Part shown: positions 37,069-46,653 of the stretch, piece after piece
Position numbering within the stretch: the first letter of the stretch is position 1
Layout: each line of letters begins with the position of its first letter
Assembly (NCBI RefSeq): GCF_040361275.1
Contig: NZ_APNH01000004.1
Coordinates: 372,001-436,000, forward strand
Direction: 5' to 3'
DNA length: 64,000 nt
From: Salinisphaera sp. T31B1
Lineage (GTDB): Bacteria > Pseudomonadota > Gammaproteobacteria > Nevskiales > Salinisphaeraceae
The notes under the pieces: generated by a model
Told to the model about the DNA's origin: nothing
Seen by the model: only the letters and a program-made list of their open reading frames with translations
Databases searched by the model: none
Program-made: the position numbers and the translations under genes

Positions 37069-37761
37069 ATGACTGTCACCAGGTATCGATACCTCGAGAA
37101 AAACCGCTTTCGGGCGGTTTTTCTTTGTCTGGCCATTGTATTCGCTGGCTTGGCAAGCGGCTGCGCGGGCGTGGCCAATACGCCGGTCGTATCGACCTTT
37201 GCCGCATTCTTTCCATCGGACGAAGACGTATCGGCCCAGGCGGCAGATATTCCGTATGCGTCAATCGATCTGACGATCGCCGGCAGCGGGGGGCTGCTGG
37301 CGCTATCGGAACAAAGCGGCGGCCTGACTTTCTGGCAGACCAGCGGCAACCAGGCGTTCGTATTCCGTAACGGCTATCTGGATGCGACCCGCGGCTTGCC
37401 GATCGATCTCGAGTCGACCGAAGTCGCAATGCAAGGTGCGGATGGCGTTGCACCGTGGCAGGCCGATCAGAACGAAATCCACTATCGTGTGGTGCGCACA
37501 TGGTCCGATGAGGATGGCGAACTTCACAGTGGTCGCGCCGATGCAACGCTGGTGTGTCGGAACGATAGCGAGCGGGTCGAGCTGCCACTTGCGACGCTTG
37601 GTCTGCAGCGCTGCGACGAAACGCTGCGCTGGGCCGATGGGCCGACCACGCATTCGACCCTCTGGCGCGATCCCGGTGATCGCCGTCTCTGGGCTGTCGA
37701 TACCGTCGCGTGGCCGGGCGGTGACCGGATTGTATGGCGTGTTGCACGGCCCTGGTGGTGA
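37069..37761 (+). CDS. yjbF: YjbF/GfcB-type lipoprotein
   Basis: This 230-residue lipoprotein has a long, basic n-region, a hydrophobic core and a lipobox LASGC, so Cys31 would be lipidated. The remainder (YASIDLTIAGSGGLLALSE, TFWQTSGNQAFVFRNGYLDATRGLP) matches the YjbF/GfcB family of outer-membrane lipoproteins found in exopolysaccharide operons; their exact role is unknown. ATG 37069 is the only suitable start upstream of the signal peptide. A strong rho-independent terminator (37098-37126) sits inside codons 10-20, so full-length mRNA requires readthrough. Confidence 0.82.
   Translation: MTVTRYRYLEKNRFRAVFLCLAIVFAGLASGCAGVANTPVVSTFAAFFPSDEDVSAQAADIPYASIDLTIAGSGGLLALSEQSGGLTFWQTSGNQAFVFRNGYLDATRGLPIDLESTEVAMQGADGVAPWQADQNEIHYRVVRTWSDEDGELHSGRADATLVCRNDSERVELPLATLGLQRCDETLRWADGPTTHSTLWRDPGDRRLWAVDTVAWPGGDRIVWRVARPWW
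37098..37126 (+). terminator. Intragenic terminator/attenuator at the start of yjbF
   Basis: GAAAAACCGC and GCGGTTTTTC form a perfect 10-bp stem around a six-base loop (TTTCGG), with TTT directly after. It would end the yjbE message 95 bases after its stop, but it lies within the first 20 codons of yjbF. Confidence 0.75.
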
Positions 37762-38011
37762 GCGCGCGGCGAGCGAGATTGATATCGACTCCAGCTAAGA
37801 ACGCCGATAGAACAGGCGCTTGTGGTAAAACGCTCTATTAGACTGTGAAACAGCTCAGGTAAGGTATGGTCTCACCCAGCGTGCAGACATGCTGGGACGC
37901 GCATGGACGGTGTATCGGGTGGGCGGTATCCATCGATTCGATGCGCGGACAGGGACTGGTTGTCGAGGCTGACCATCGCGGTCGGTCTTATCTGCACCCT
38001 CAGGGGGTTAG

Positions 38012-38809
38012 ATGCGAAAGCATTCTCAATGGCTGCTCGTTTGTGCGAGTTGCGCGCTGGCGTCGCTCGCGAGTACGGGCGCTTTCGCACAGGCACTCGA
38101 CGACACGATCGGGCGGGAGGCCGCACAACCGCCGACAGTCTCCTCGCTGATTGCCGCGTGGATGGCTTTCCCGGAGCTGGATCAGGTCGTGTGGCCTTAT
38201 AGCTATATTCGCGTGGCCGAGGATGACGAACGTGCCCGACAGGTCCGCAGTGACCTGGGACAGGAATTGTCGACGCTGGCCGCCCGTCTGGACGCCTATG
38301 GCGGCCGTCAGCCGCTAAGGTCGACCGTGAAAGCCTGGCAGAAGCGTCTCGGCACCTTGAGTGCCACCCGGGTTCCCGGCGACTGGTCGCCGGCGTCTTT
38401 GATGACGCGCCCCTACCAGCGCCCGCCGGTCAGCGCAATTACGGCGCTAGGCGCCTGTCGGGCGCCGGATTGGGTCGAGGTATGGGATGCAAACGGTATT
38501 CATCGGACCGATTGGCGGGGCGGGCTGACGCTTAGCGATCTCTTGACGGATCGGTCGCTTCGCAGCGGCAGCGCCGGCCGAGTGGCGATCGTGGATCCAT
38601 ACGGACAAATCATTCACCGCGGTGTACAGGCTTGGAACTTCGCCGATGCACCGCTGGCGCCCGGTTCTCGTGTTATCGCTTCGTTGCCGTTGAACGGAGA
38701 AGCCTTCCCATGGATACGGGACGCGATCGCGCGCGTGCTGGCACACGCGCCGCCCGCCGACGATTGTCGCGAAGTCCAAATCCTGGCGACGGGCGGTAGC
38801 CATGAATAG
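38012..38809 (+). CDS. yjbG: YjbG/GfcC-type periplasmic protein
   Basis: This 265-residue exported protein has a Sec signal peptide (about 1-28, ending GAFAQA). The rest resembles the GfcC/YjbG family: a helical region near 65-110 (RARQVRSDLGQELSTLAARLDAYGG) followed by a beta-grasp/SLBB-like part (VEVWDANG, SDLLTDRSLRSGSAGRVAIVDPYG). The family is thought to act in periplasmic steps of polysaccharide secretion. CAGGGGGTT is the ribosome site. It overlaps yjbH by eight bases. The 250 bp between yjbF and this gene hold no credible ORF or clear promoter. Confidence 0.8.
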   Translation: MRKHSQWLLVCASCALASLASTGAFAQALDDTIGREAAQPPTVSSLIAAWMAFPELDQVVWPYSYIRVAEDDERARQVRSDLGQELSTLAARLDAYGGRQPLRSTVKAWQKRLGTLSATRVPGDWSPASLMTRPYQRPPVSAITALGACRAPDWVEVWDANGIHRTDWRGGLTLSDLLTDRSLRSGSAGRVAIVDPYGQIIHRGVQAWNFADAPLAPGSRVIASLPLNGEAFPWIRDAIARVLAHAPPADDCREVQILATGGSHE

Positions 38810-40958
38810 ATTCAGTCGTGATCGTGCAGCGACCAGATGGACGCTGGTCGCTTCGGTCGGGGTGACGCTGTTTGTCGCGAGTGTGGGCGGCGCGGCCGCC
38901 GGCGAGGACGACTACCAGCTAAATGTTTTTCAGACTGACTTCGGCGGCGTGGGCTTGCTGCAAACGCCGAGCGCTCGCATGGCGCCGCTGGGTGAATTCT
39001 CGTTCCACTACGATCAGGTCGACCCCTACACCCATTATGCGTTCAGCCTGCAGCCGTTCGAGTGGATGGAAGCCGGTTTTCGTTACACCGAGATCAGCAA
39101 TCGGCTGTATGGCCAAAGCATTGCCGGCGATCGCGACTATCTCGACAAGGGTGTGGATCTGAAGCTGCGTCTGTGGGACGAAAGCCGTCTGGTGCCTCAG
39201 GTTGCATTGGGTTTTCGCGATCTGGGCGGTACCGGCTTGTTCGGCAGCGAATACGTGGTCGCGAACAAACGCTGGTACGACTTCGATTTCAGCCTCGGTA
39301 TGGGGTGGGGCTACATCGGCTCGCGCGGTGATCTCGGGAATCCGCTGCAGGTGTTCGGCAGCCGTTTCGAAGATCGTGTCAACGAGCGGTCCGCGGGCGG
39401 CGGCGATTTCAACATCAAGCAGATATTCACCGGCCGCACGAGCCTGTTTGGCGGTATTCAGTATCAGACGCCGTTCGAGCCGTTGACTCTTCAGGTCGAA
39501 TACGACGGTAACGACTATGAGTCCGAGCCGCTGAACAACCCGCAGGAGCAGGATTCGCCGATCAACTTTGGCGCACGGCTGAAGGTCAACGATTATCTGG
39601 CCTTATCCGCGGCCTGGGAGCGCGGCAATACCGCGATGTTCGGGGCCACGCTGAGCCTGAATCTCGCGACGCTTTCGCAGCCGAAGAATGATCCGCCGCC
39701 CGTGCCCGTCAAGGCAGCGCCGGCGCGCACGACCGACCAATGGCAGGATGTGTCGTCAGCACTGGCCAGCAATGCCGGCGTGGTGCCTACGCGTATCAGT
39801 CGTGAAGGCAATACCCTCGTTGTCCAGGGCAACAACACCAAATACCGCTCGACGCCGGAAGCCGAGCTTCGCGCCAATCGTATTCTCCACAACGTCACCG
39901 ATCCGGGCGTGACCGAGTTCGCCTATCGTTGGGAAGCCGGCGGGTTCGTGCTGCGAGAGGACCGCCTGCCGCGTCAGCCATTGCCCGAGCAGCCGTTGCT
40001 GGTCGATCCGGGCAGCACGTTTGCATCCGACGACTATCGTCTGGATGTGAAGTCGGTGTCCACGAGCCGGGACAGCAACGACAATCCGGCCGACGAGCCT
40101 CTGTACGAATTGTCACCCACGCGTTTTGCCTGGGGGCTGTCACCGGGGCTCAACCAGAACTATGGCGGCCCGGACGGCTATCTCTATCAGTTGCTTGCAC
40201 GCGCGAATGCGACCTTCCAGACCGATGCCCACGGTTGGTTGTCCGGTACGTTGGCCTACACGCTCGCCGACAATTTCGACAAATACGATTACATCGCGGA
40301 ATCCGATCTGCCCCGGGTGCGGACTTTCATCGGCGAGTATCTCCGGCAGACCGACCTCGGCATATACAACCTGCAGTACACGCGTACGGCGCGCCTGTCC
40401 GACAACCTGTTCGGAATGGCTTATGCCGGCTATCTGGAGATGATGTACGCCGGCGCGGGCGGCGAGGTCCTGTATCGGCCGTTCAACAGTCCGGTCGCCC
40501 TGGGGGTGGATGCGCAGTACGTGCGTCAGCGCGACTTCGATACCCAGTTCGGCTTGCGCGACTACAGCACCTGGGTCGGCAATGTCAGCACGTATATCGA
40601 TACCGGCTTCAAGGATGTCCTAGCCAAACTCAGTGTCGGCCGGTATCTGGCCAAGGATGTGGGCGGTACCATTGATCTGTCGAGACAGTTCGATTCGGGC
40701 GTTCGGATTGGCGCCTATGCCACGTTCACCGATGCCGGCGACGATTACGGCGAGGGCGGGTTCAACAAGGGCATCTATATCAGCATGCCTCTGGATGTGT
40801 TCTATACGAAGTCCACGCGCAGTCAGGCAACCGTCGGGTGGAACCCGCTCACGCGTGACGGCGGCCAGCAGCTCAGCCGCAAATATTCGCTCTACGGTCT
40901 GACCGACCAGCGCAATCTGGGCGAGTACTGGAGCAACTACCAGAAGCTGGCGCGATAA
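38802..40958 (+). CDS. yjbH: YjbH/GfcD-type outer-membrane beta-barrel protein
   Basis: This 718-residue exported protein has a signal peptide of about 36 residues. Alternating beta-strand patterns follow throughout. FGGVGLLQTPSARMAPLGEFSFHY near residue 46 is the hallmark of the YjbH family, as are RLWDESRLVPQVALGFRDLGGTGLFGSEYVVANKR (read here in pieces) and the C-terminal barrel region. YjbH/GfcD proteins are outer-membrane components of yjb/gfc exopolysaccharide loci; a role as a secretion pore with GfcB and GfcC is likely but not proven. The size matches E. coli YjbH. Confidence 0.85.
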   Translation: MNRFSRDRAATRWTLVASVGVTLFVASVGGAAAGEDDYQLNVFQTDFGGVGLLQTPSARMAPLGEFSFHYDQVDPYTHYAFSLQPFEWMEAGFRYTEISNRLYGQSIAGDRDYLDKGVDLKLRLWDESRLVPQVALGFRDLGGTGLFGSEYVVANKRWYDFDFSLGMGWGYIGSRGDLGNPLQVFGSRFEDRVNERSAGGGDFNIKQIFTGRTSLFGGIQYQTPFEPLTLQVEYDGNDYESEPLNNPQEQDSPINFGARLKVNDYLALSAAWERGNTAMFGATLSLNLATLSQPKNDPPPVPVKAAPARTTDQWQDVSSALASNAGVVPTRISREGNTLVVQGNNTKYRSTPEAELRANRILHNVTDPGVTEFAYRWEAGGFVLREDRLPRQPLPEQPLLVDPGSTFASDDYRLDVKSVSTSRDSNDNPADEPLYELSPTRFAWGLSPGLNQNYGGPDGYLYQLLARANATFQTDAHGWLSGTLAYTLADNFDKYDYIAESDLPRVRTFIGEYLRQTDLGIYNLQYTRTARLSDNLFGMAYAGYLEMMYAGAGGEVLYRPFNSPVALGVDAQYVRQRDFDTQFGLRDYSTWVGNVSTYIDTGFKDVLAKLSVGRYLAKDVGGTIDLSRQFDSGVRIGAYATFTDAGDDYGEGGFNKGIYISMPLDVFYTKSTRSQATVGWNPLTRDGGQQLSRKYSLYGLTDQRNLGEYWSNYQKLAR

Positions 40959-41002
40959 GACGCTACCCTCAGACCGATGTGCTCGGCGCGTCGGCCCGCC
41001 GG

Positions 41003-41011
41003 TGTTAACAT
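41003..41011 (+). promoter_or_regulatory. Extended -10 element ahead of the small lipoprotein gene
   Basis: TGT-TAACAT at 41003-41011 is an extended -10 word like that upstream of gyrA. It would give a leader of about 60 bases. No convincing -35 is visible. Confidence 0.3.
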
Positions 41012-41077
41012 GCGCCCCGATCGATACGGGCCGACATGATCGCGACCGAAGCGATGCGTGGCCTCTATTCAGGAGTG

Positions 41078-41368
41078 ATGGTGAACAAAGCGGTCCAGAT
41101 GTTGTTTGTCGCAGGATGTGTGGCTGCGTTGTCGGCTTGCAGCAGCACGCCGGATTGCATGAAGCCGCAGTCCTACATGAATGCGAAGTCGTTTCCGCCG
41201 TTGAAGAGCCCGGCAGGGCTGGACGTGCCGCCGTCGGATCCGAACATGCAGATTCCCGACGTCGCCTCGGGCCCGGTGGGTACCTACGATGACGTGCCCA
41301 CCGGTGTAGACCCGAAAGACCCGGCCGCACGGTGTCTATCCACACCGCCGCCGATGGCCAGCCGTTGA
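41078..41368 (+). CDS. Small lipoprotein of unknown function
   Basis: This is a small lipoprotein of 95-96 residues. The signal peptide ends in the lipobox LSAC, after which SSTPDCMKPQSYM begins the mature part. The Pro-rich middle (FPPLKSPAGLDVPPSDPNMQIPD) looks extended and recalls the disordered N-terminal segments of lipoproteins such as BamC, which bind partners; that is only a resemblance. AGGAG at 41071 is too close to ATG 41078 and better placed for GTG 41081, which gives one residue less. It lies 120 bp after yjbH and may be separate. I do not recognise the family. Confidence 0.7.
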   Translation: MVNKAVQMLFVAGCVAALSACSSTPDCMKPQSYMNAKSFPPLKSPAGLDVPPSDPNMQIPDVASGPVGTYDDVPTGVDPKDPAARCLSTPPPMASR

Positions 41369-41602
41369 ACCGAGGCTCGGGCGCGGTCCGCTCGCTGACG
41401 CGGTGATAGTCGCCTCCCGGTCGGCCGGACGAGCGCGATGTGGGTCGACCGTGGCCGACCGATTGGCGGCCATTCAATGCTGGCCACAGTTGGGCAGCTG
41501 AGCGCAGGCCCAGCCCAGGCACTCGTCGATTGCGAGCAGACGCGCCGGGTCGGCAGGACAGAGGTCGTTGACGATCGGGTTCGAAAATCTCTCGTTCTCA
41601 GA
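41369..41602. other. Non-coding stretch before the tRNA-Ser promoters
   Basis: The gap from the lipoprotein stop to the first promoter repeat is GC-rich. I find no ORF with family features, no terminator with a U-run and no repeat within it. Confidence 0.5.
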
Positions 41603-41678
41603 GCCCGAAGCGCCTCTGTTTACGTTACAATCCGCCCCTCTCGCGGCCCGAAGGGTCGCTGTTTACGTTACAATCCGC
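41603..41678 (+). promoter_or_regulatory. Duplicated promoter of tRNA-Ser
   Basis: Two copies of a 33-base unit lie at 41603-41635 and 41646-41678, 43 bp apart and identical at 30 of 33 positions. Each ends with CTGTTTACGTTACAATCCGC, containing the -10 box TACAAT (41626-41631 and 41669-41674). The second would start transcription about 10 bases before the tRNA. At 17 bp upstream both have GCCCGA, not a consensus -35. Confidence 0.55.
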
Positions 41679-41690
41679 GCTCGATTACTA

Positions 41691-41782
<92 letters not shown>

Positions 41783-41823
41783 CAAGGGCCCGTCGCTCGA
41801 AGGCGCCGGGCAACACAGGCAAT

Positions 41824-41940
<117 letters not shown>

Positions 41941-42086
41941 TTTTCCATTCGACGCCCGACGGCCGCGACCTGCTTGAAACTTGGTCGGCCGAACGCGATA
42001 GTGTGGCGTTCCAAAGCGAGATCGTCCCTCAGCCCAGGCAGGCATCGAATGATCGGCGTCGCAATAGCCCAGGATACGCACAAGGC

Positions 42087-44369
42087 ATGAGTTTTCAGGC
42101 GCTTGCGCGGACATGGCGGCCGCGCCGATTCGACGAACTGGTCGGCCAGTCGCACGTGGTGCGGGCGCTGACCCATGCCTTGGAAAACGACAAGCTTCAT
42201 CACGCGCTGCTGTTTTCCGGCACGCGCGGCGTCGGCAAGACGACGCTGGCACGCATCATTGCCAAATGTCTGAACTGTGATCATGGCGTGAGTGCCCATC
42301 CGTGTCGCGGCGAGGATGCCTGTTCGACCTGTCGCGAGATCGACGAAGGCCGCTTCGTGGACCTGATCGAGGTCGACGCGGCATCGCGAACCGGCGTCGA
42401 CGATACCCGTGAGCTGATGGACAATGTCCAGTACGCACCGACGCGGGGGCGTACCAAGGTGTATCTCATCGACGAGGTGCACATGCTCTCCAAGCACTCG
42501 TTCAACGCCTTGTTGAAGACGCTGGAAGAGCCGCCGCCACGGGTTCAGTTTCTGCTGGCGACCACCGAACCCGAGAAGATCCCGGTCACAATCCTCTCGC
42601 GTTGCCTGCAATTCCCGCTCAAGCGTCTGCCGGCGGTCGAGATTGCGGCCCAGCTGCGCCATATCATCGATGCTGAATCGCTGACCGCTCAGGACGACGC
42701 GCTGGCCGAGATCGCGCGTGCCGCAGACGGCAGCATGCGTGACGGGCTGTCGCTGCTCGATCAGGCCATTGCCTTCGGTGGCGGCGAACTGGCTGCGGAC
42801 GAAGTGCGTGACATGCTCGGCACCATCGGTCAGGCACGGGTGGCCGAACTGGTCGATGCCATCATTGCACCGGACGCGCCGGCAGCACTCGATGCGCTGG
42901 CCGGCCTGTATGCCCAGGGTATCGACATGCGCTACCTGCTCGAGGCATTGGCCACGACCTGGCAGCATATTGCAACGATCCAGGTCATCGGCGAGGCGAT
43001 CGACGAGGCCGGGCAGCCGTGGGTGGCAGCGGCCGAACGCGCCGACAGTGCCGCGGTGCAGCTGTTCTACGATATCTGTATCGCCGGCATCCGCGATCTG
43101 GCCTATGCGCCCGATCCGTTGATTGGCGTCAAGATGAGCGTGCTGCGGATGCTCGCGTTCGCGCCGGTCGGCAACGAAGCCGAGCAGGAGCCTGCACCGA
43201 AACCGCCCGAGCCCTCGGCGCGCGAGACATCCCCGGCGCCGCCCGATAACGGGCAGTCGGCGGCGCAGCGTGCCGCGGCCGCGTTGCGTGCCCAGCTTTC
43301 CGGCAAGCGCCCGACGCATGCCTCAACGCTCGGGCCAGAGCAGTCACCTGGCACGGCGCCCGTGCAATCGGACACGGAACGCGCGCCGGCCGACCGCTCG
43401 CCGCCGCCCGCCCGATCAGCACAGACACCACCGATGGACTCGGCCGGCCCGGCCGGCCCGGCCGAACCGATGGCTGGGCCACCAGCAGGGCCAGACGTGT
43501 CGGGCATGGCGCCGGCCGCTGACGGTCGCTCGGGTGACGATGAACAGTCCCGGTCGACGCCGGCGGACGAGGCGATGGCCGCGCAGACGCCGCCGTCGTC
43601 CGGAACAAACGACTCACAGAGCGCTTCCACGCAACAGGCCGATGCGGCAAGCGAGCCGCCGCCGGTCAACGGCGATCACGCGGCCACGACTGCGGTAGCG
43701 CCGACGGGCCAGTCGGGTAGCCGGGGCGCGGCGAACGGTGCAATCGCTGACACGGGCGTTACCGGTCGTGAAGCGCCGGCTGCCGAACGCGTGGCCGCTC
43801 ACGACGAAGCGCAGCCGCCATTCGGTGCCGACGCGTTCGACCCGAAATCGGCACAAACCGGCCCGGATGAGGCTGCGCCCGCCGATGCCGCGAGCGGTAT
43901 GGCCGACGCCGTCCCCGGCGCGGCGCCGTCGCCGGTTGCGGCCGGCGACCACCCGGAGGATTGGGCGCGGCTGTTGCCCCGTCTCGGTTTGACCGGATTC
44001 GCTGCTCAGCTTGCCAACAACGGACGCTGTCAGCATCTGGACGACGAGCGGGTGGTGCTGGCTCTGGCTCGAGCGAACGAGTTTCTGGCCACCCCGGGTG
44101 CACGAGAGACCCTTCAGCAGGCCTTGGCCGATCATTGGGCGCCGGCGGGCGCGCCGCGTCTGGCGATCGAGTATGTCGATCAGGCCGACGATACGCCGGC
44201 CCAGCGCATCGAACAGGACGCCCAGGCCCGCCAGCGCGATGCCGTGGCCTCTATTGAAAACGATCCGGTCGTCCGCCAGTTAAAGGAAAGACTGGGCGCA
44301 CGAGTACGCCCGGAAACCATCAAGCCCTATCGTGCAGAGCACGCAGTTCAACAACGAGACGAGCAATGA
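42087..44369 (+). CDS. dnaX: DNA polymerase III subunits gamma/tau
   Basis: This is the clamp-loader ATPase and replisome organiser, 760 residues. The AAA+ module begins [21 protein letters not shown]. Walker A is [12 protein letters not shown] near 44-55, the zinc module uses cysteines in [22 protein letters not shown], and LIDEVHMLS is Walker B. The sensor region [18 protein letters not shown] follows. Residues about 370-610 form a long Pro/Ala/Gly-rich linker, then the alpha-binding tau domain. I see no A-AAA-AAG slippery site in the linker-coding region, so a gamma form made by frameshifting is not evident. It overlaps ybaB (ATGA). Confidence 0.96.
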   Translation: MSFQALARTWRPRRFDELVGQSHVVRALTHALENDKLHHALLFSGTRGVGKTTLARIIAKCLNCDHGVSAHPCRGEDACSTCREIDEGRFVDLIEVDAASRTGVDDTRELMDNVQYAPTRGRTKVYLIDEVHMLSKHSFNALLKTLEEPPPRVQFLLATTEPEKIPVTILSRCLQFPLKRLPAVEIAAQLRHIIDAESLTAQDDALAEIARAADGSMRDGLSLLDQAIAFGGGELAADEVRDMLGTIGQARVAELVDAIIAPDAPAALDALAGLYAQGIDMRYLLEALATTWQHIATIQVIGEAIDEAGQPWVAAAERADSAAVQLFYDICIAGIRDLAYAPDPLIGVKMSVLRMLAFAPVGNEAEQEPAPKPPEPSARETSPAPPDNGQSAAQRAAAALRAQLSGKRPTHASTLGPEQSPGTAPVQSDTERAPADRSPPPARSAQTPPMDSAGPAGPAEPMAGPPAGPDVSGMAPAADGRSGDDEQSRSTPADEAMAAQTPPSSGTNDSQSASTQQADAASEPPPVNGDHAATTAVAPTGQSGSRGAANGAIADTGVTGREAPAAERVAAHDEAQPPFGADAFDPKSAQTGPDEAAPADAASGMADAVPGAAPSPVAAGDHPEDWARLLPRLGLTGFAAQLANNGRCQHLDDERVVLALARANEFLATPGARETLQQALADHWAPAGAPRLAIEYVDQADDTPAQRIEQDAQARQRDAVASIENDPVVRQLKERLGARVRPETIKPYRAEHAVQQRDEQ

Positions 44370-44689
44370 AAGGTCAGATAGGCAAGATCATGCAGCAGGC
44401 CCAGGCGATGCAGGGCAAGATGCAGGAGGCCCAGGAAGAACTCGCCAAGATGGAGATCGAGGGTCAGTCCGGCGCGGGCCTGGTGAAGGTCGTCATGACC
44501 GGCAAGCATGAAGTCCGCAAGGTGACCATCGACCCGAGCGTATTCGAGGAAGAACCCGAGTTCGTCGAGGACCTGATCGCCGCGGCCATGAACGATGCGG
44601 TGGAGCGGGTCAGCACCACCACCAAGGACAAGATGTCCGAGCTCACCGGCGGCATGAACCTGCCGCCGGGCATGAATCTGCCGTTCTGA
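44366..44689 (+). CDS. ybaB: YbaB/EbfC nucleoid-associated protein
   Basis: This 107-residue DNA-binding protein of the YbaB/EbfC family forms a tweezer-like dimer. It starts [27 protein letters not shown], the typical coiled segment. [19 protein letters not shown] is the core signature, and the tail is Met/Pro/Gly-rich. It sits in the conserved dnaX-ybaB-recR order and overlaps dnaX by four bases. Confidence 0.95.
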   Translation: MKGQIGKIMQQAQAMQGKMQEAQEELAKMEIEGQSGAGLVKVVMTGKHEVRKVTIDPSVFEEEPEFVEDLIAAAMNDAVERVSTTTKDKMSELTGGMNLPPGMNLPF

Positions 44690-44754
44690 GCGGTCGTGCG
44701 GATGCCAAGGACGGGCGCGCCGCACATGTGCGGTTCGACTGACGCGGTTCGCTG

Positions 44755-45351
44755 ATGGCTTTTTCCCCTGCGCTTACGCGCTTGATCGACGCGCTCCGCG
44801 TGTTGCCCGGCGTAGGCGCGAAGACCGCCCAGCGCATGGCGTTTCACCTCCTGCAGAACGAACGCGAAGGCGGCACCCATCTAGCGGCCACGATCGAGCA
44901 TGCGTTGTCCTCGATCCGTCACTGCGGCCGCTGCCGAATGTTCACCGAGCACGAGCTGTGCGACATCTGCCAGAACGAACGCCGCGACGATGCACTGGTA
45001 TGCGTGGTCGAAAGCCCGGCCGATGTCATGGCCATCGAACAGAACACCGATTTCCGCGGCCGCTATTTCGTGCTGATGGGGCGGCTGTCGCCCATCGACG
45101 GCGTCGGGCCGTCGGAACTCGGCCTGGATCTGCTGCGTGAACAACTCGCCGGCGGGGCGGTAACCGAGGTCATCCTGGCGACCGGCGCGACCGTCGAAGG
45201 CGAGGCCACGGCGCAATATATTGCTGACCTGGCCCGGGCGAATTCAGCCGGCGTATCGCGTATCGCCCATGGCGTGCCGGTGGGCGGCGAACTGGAATAT
45301 GTCGACGCGGGTACGCTCAGCCAGGCCTTCTCCGGCCGCCGCGCGCTTTAG
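44755..45351 (+). CDS. recR: Recombination protein RecR
   Basis: RecR works with RecF and RecO to load RecA on gapped DNA. It has 198 residues. The N-terminal helix-hairpin-helix region is [21 protein letters not shown] zinc finger uses Cys57, Cys60, Cys69 and Cys72, and the Toprim domain begins at [30 protein letters not shown] closes the protein. It ends the dnaX-ybaB-recR cluster. The 139 bp that follow hold no recognisable terminator. Confidence 0.97.
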   Translation: MAFSPALTRLIDALRVLPGVGAKTAQRMAFHLLQNEREGGTHLAATIEHALSSIRHCGRCRMFTEHELCDICQNERRDDALVCVVESPADVMAIEQNTDFRGRYFVLMGRLSPIDGVGPSELGLDLLREQLAGGAVTEVILATGATVEGEATAQYIADLARANSAGVSRIAHGVPVGGELEYVDAGTLSQAFSGRRAL

Positions 45352-45490
45352 GTCGAGTCGGCGACAGGCGCGCAGCATTGCGTAGCGGGCCGTAGGCCGG
45401 TCGGCAAAGCGCTCACCGGCGTAGCGGCCCGGTCGATGCAGGCGAGTGCGCTAAGGCGGCGCGTCACCCCGGCAGAATTGTCGGATCGGA

Positions 45491-45823
45491 TCAGGGCAGC
45501 AGCCGATCGATCTTCGCGGCACAGATGAAGTCGTTGTCGGACAGGCCACCCATCGCGTGCGTCGTCAGCCGGATCGAGCAGCGGTTGTAGCCGAACGTGA
45601 TATCCGGGTGGTGATCTTCGCAGTGGGCGATATAGGCCACCGCGTTCACGAATGCCTGGGTGTGATAGTAGTTCTTGAACTTGAATCGGCCCTCGATCGC
45701 ATCCGGGCCGTCGGGCTCCCAGTGTTCGGACAGTGCGTCGAGATGGGCCTTGATCGTGGCGTCGTCCAGCCGCGGCGTATCGCCGTTGCAGGCTGCACAG
45801 TGTCGCTCGGCGAGTCGGGTCAT
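45491..45823 (-). CDS. phhB: Pterin-4a-carbinolamine dehydratase
   Basis: This 110-residue enzyme recycles the tetrahydropterin cofactor of aromatic amino acid hydroxylases. The active-site histidines are in AHCEDHHPDITFGYNRCSIRL, and a third His lies in LTTHAMGGLSDND. The N-terminal CAACNGDTPRLDDATI pattern is family-typical. The start ATG 45823 follows GGGAG. No phenylalanine hydroxylase gene is adjacent, so a role in other pterin-dependent reactions is possible. Confidence 0.92.
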   Translation of the reverse strand: MTRLAERHCAACNGDTPRLDDATIKAHLDALSEHWEPDGPDAIEGRFKFKNYYHTQAFVNAVAYIAHCEDHHPDITFGYNRCSIRLTTHAMGGLSDNDFICAAKIDRLLP

Positions 45824-46009
45824 GATCGATCTCCCGCTATGAATGAATCAGGCTCACGGTAACACCGCGCCGCAATTCCTGGCGCATAGGCCAAAGTGGC
45901 ATCGCCATGCCGCGGCCATGCGTAATCGCCAGGGTATTCGGCTCGCCGCCGGCTTTGCGCCGACCCGGGCCGAGCCGCACAATGCGACTTTACTCAACCG
46001 TCCAACGAC

Positions 46010-46555
46010 ATGAGCTACGCCGAAGACAACCTGATCTGGATCGACCTCGAGATGACCGGGCTCGACCCGGACAACGATCGAATCATCGAAATCGCCACGC
46101 TGGTCACCGACAAGAACCTGCATGTCCTCGCCGAAGGGCCGGTCATGGCAATCCGGCAGAGCGACCAGCGGCTGGCCGCCATGGATGAATGGAACACGCG
46201 ACAGCATGGCGGCTCGGGCCTGGTGGAGCGGGTCAAGGCCAGCGAGATCGACGAAGACGCGGCGCAGGCGCAGACCATCGAATTTCTCGAAGCCTACGTG
46301 CCAGCCGGCGCGTCGCCCATGTGCGGCAACAGCATCTGTCAGGATCGCCGGTTTCTTGCGCGCTACATGCCGAAACTGGAAGCCTATTTCCATTATCGCC
46401 ATATCGATGTGAGCACGCTCAAGGAGCTGGCACGACGCTGGGCCCCGGAAGTGGCGAGCGGTTTTTCCAAGAAGTCGAGCCATCTGGCCATGGACGATAT
46501 TCGCGATTCGCTTGAGGAACTGGCGTATTACCGCAGCACCCTGCTGCAGATCTGA
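46010..46555 (+). CDS. orn: Oligoribonuclease
   Basis: Orn is a 3'-5' exoribonuclease that degrades the last dinucleotides of RNA, including pGpG from cyclic-di-GMP breakdown. It has 181 residues. The DEDD catalytic set begins with Asp12 and Glu14 in [28 protein letters not shown] and [12 protein letters not shown] follow, and [14 protein letters not shown] holds the last His and Asp. It is divergent from phhB. Confidence 0.97.
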   Translation: MSYAEDNLIWIDLEMTGLDPDNDRIIEIATLVTDKNLHVLAEGPVMAIRQSDQRLAAMDEWNTRQHGGSGLVERVKASEIDEDAAQAQTIEFLEAYVPAGASPMCGNSICQDRRFLARYMPKLEAYFHYRHIDVSTLKELARRWAPEVASGFSKKSSHLAMDDIRDSLEELAYYRSTLLQI

Positions 46556-46618
46556 GGCCGGCCCGGCTGCGGTATTGCAACCGGCCATTGCGAAACGTTT
46601 TTCCGAAAAGTTTTCTTG

Positions 46619-46647
46619 TTGACGGCCTCGGTGCGACCGTGTAAAAA
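46619..46647 (+). promoter_or_regulatory. Promoter of a possible small RNA
   Basis: TTGACG (46619-46624) and TAAAAA (46642-46647) are separated by exactly 17 bp. The predicted start is near 46654. No gene with a credible start follows, but a strong terminator does, at 46825. Confidence 0.5.
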
Positions 46648-46653
46648 AGTACC

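Noticed and set aside
37852-37870. -10-like words (TATGGT and others) between yjbF and yjbG as a possible second operon promoter
   Set aside because: No pair of hexamers has acceptable spacing; the evidence is too weak to list.
37866-38150. 94-codon frame between yjbF and yjbG
   Set aside because: It overlaps the yjbG signal-peptide region in another frame and has Arg/Ser-rich shadow composition.
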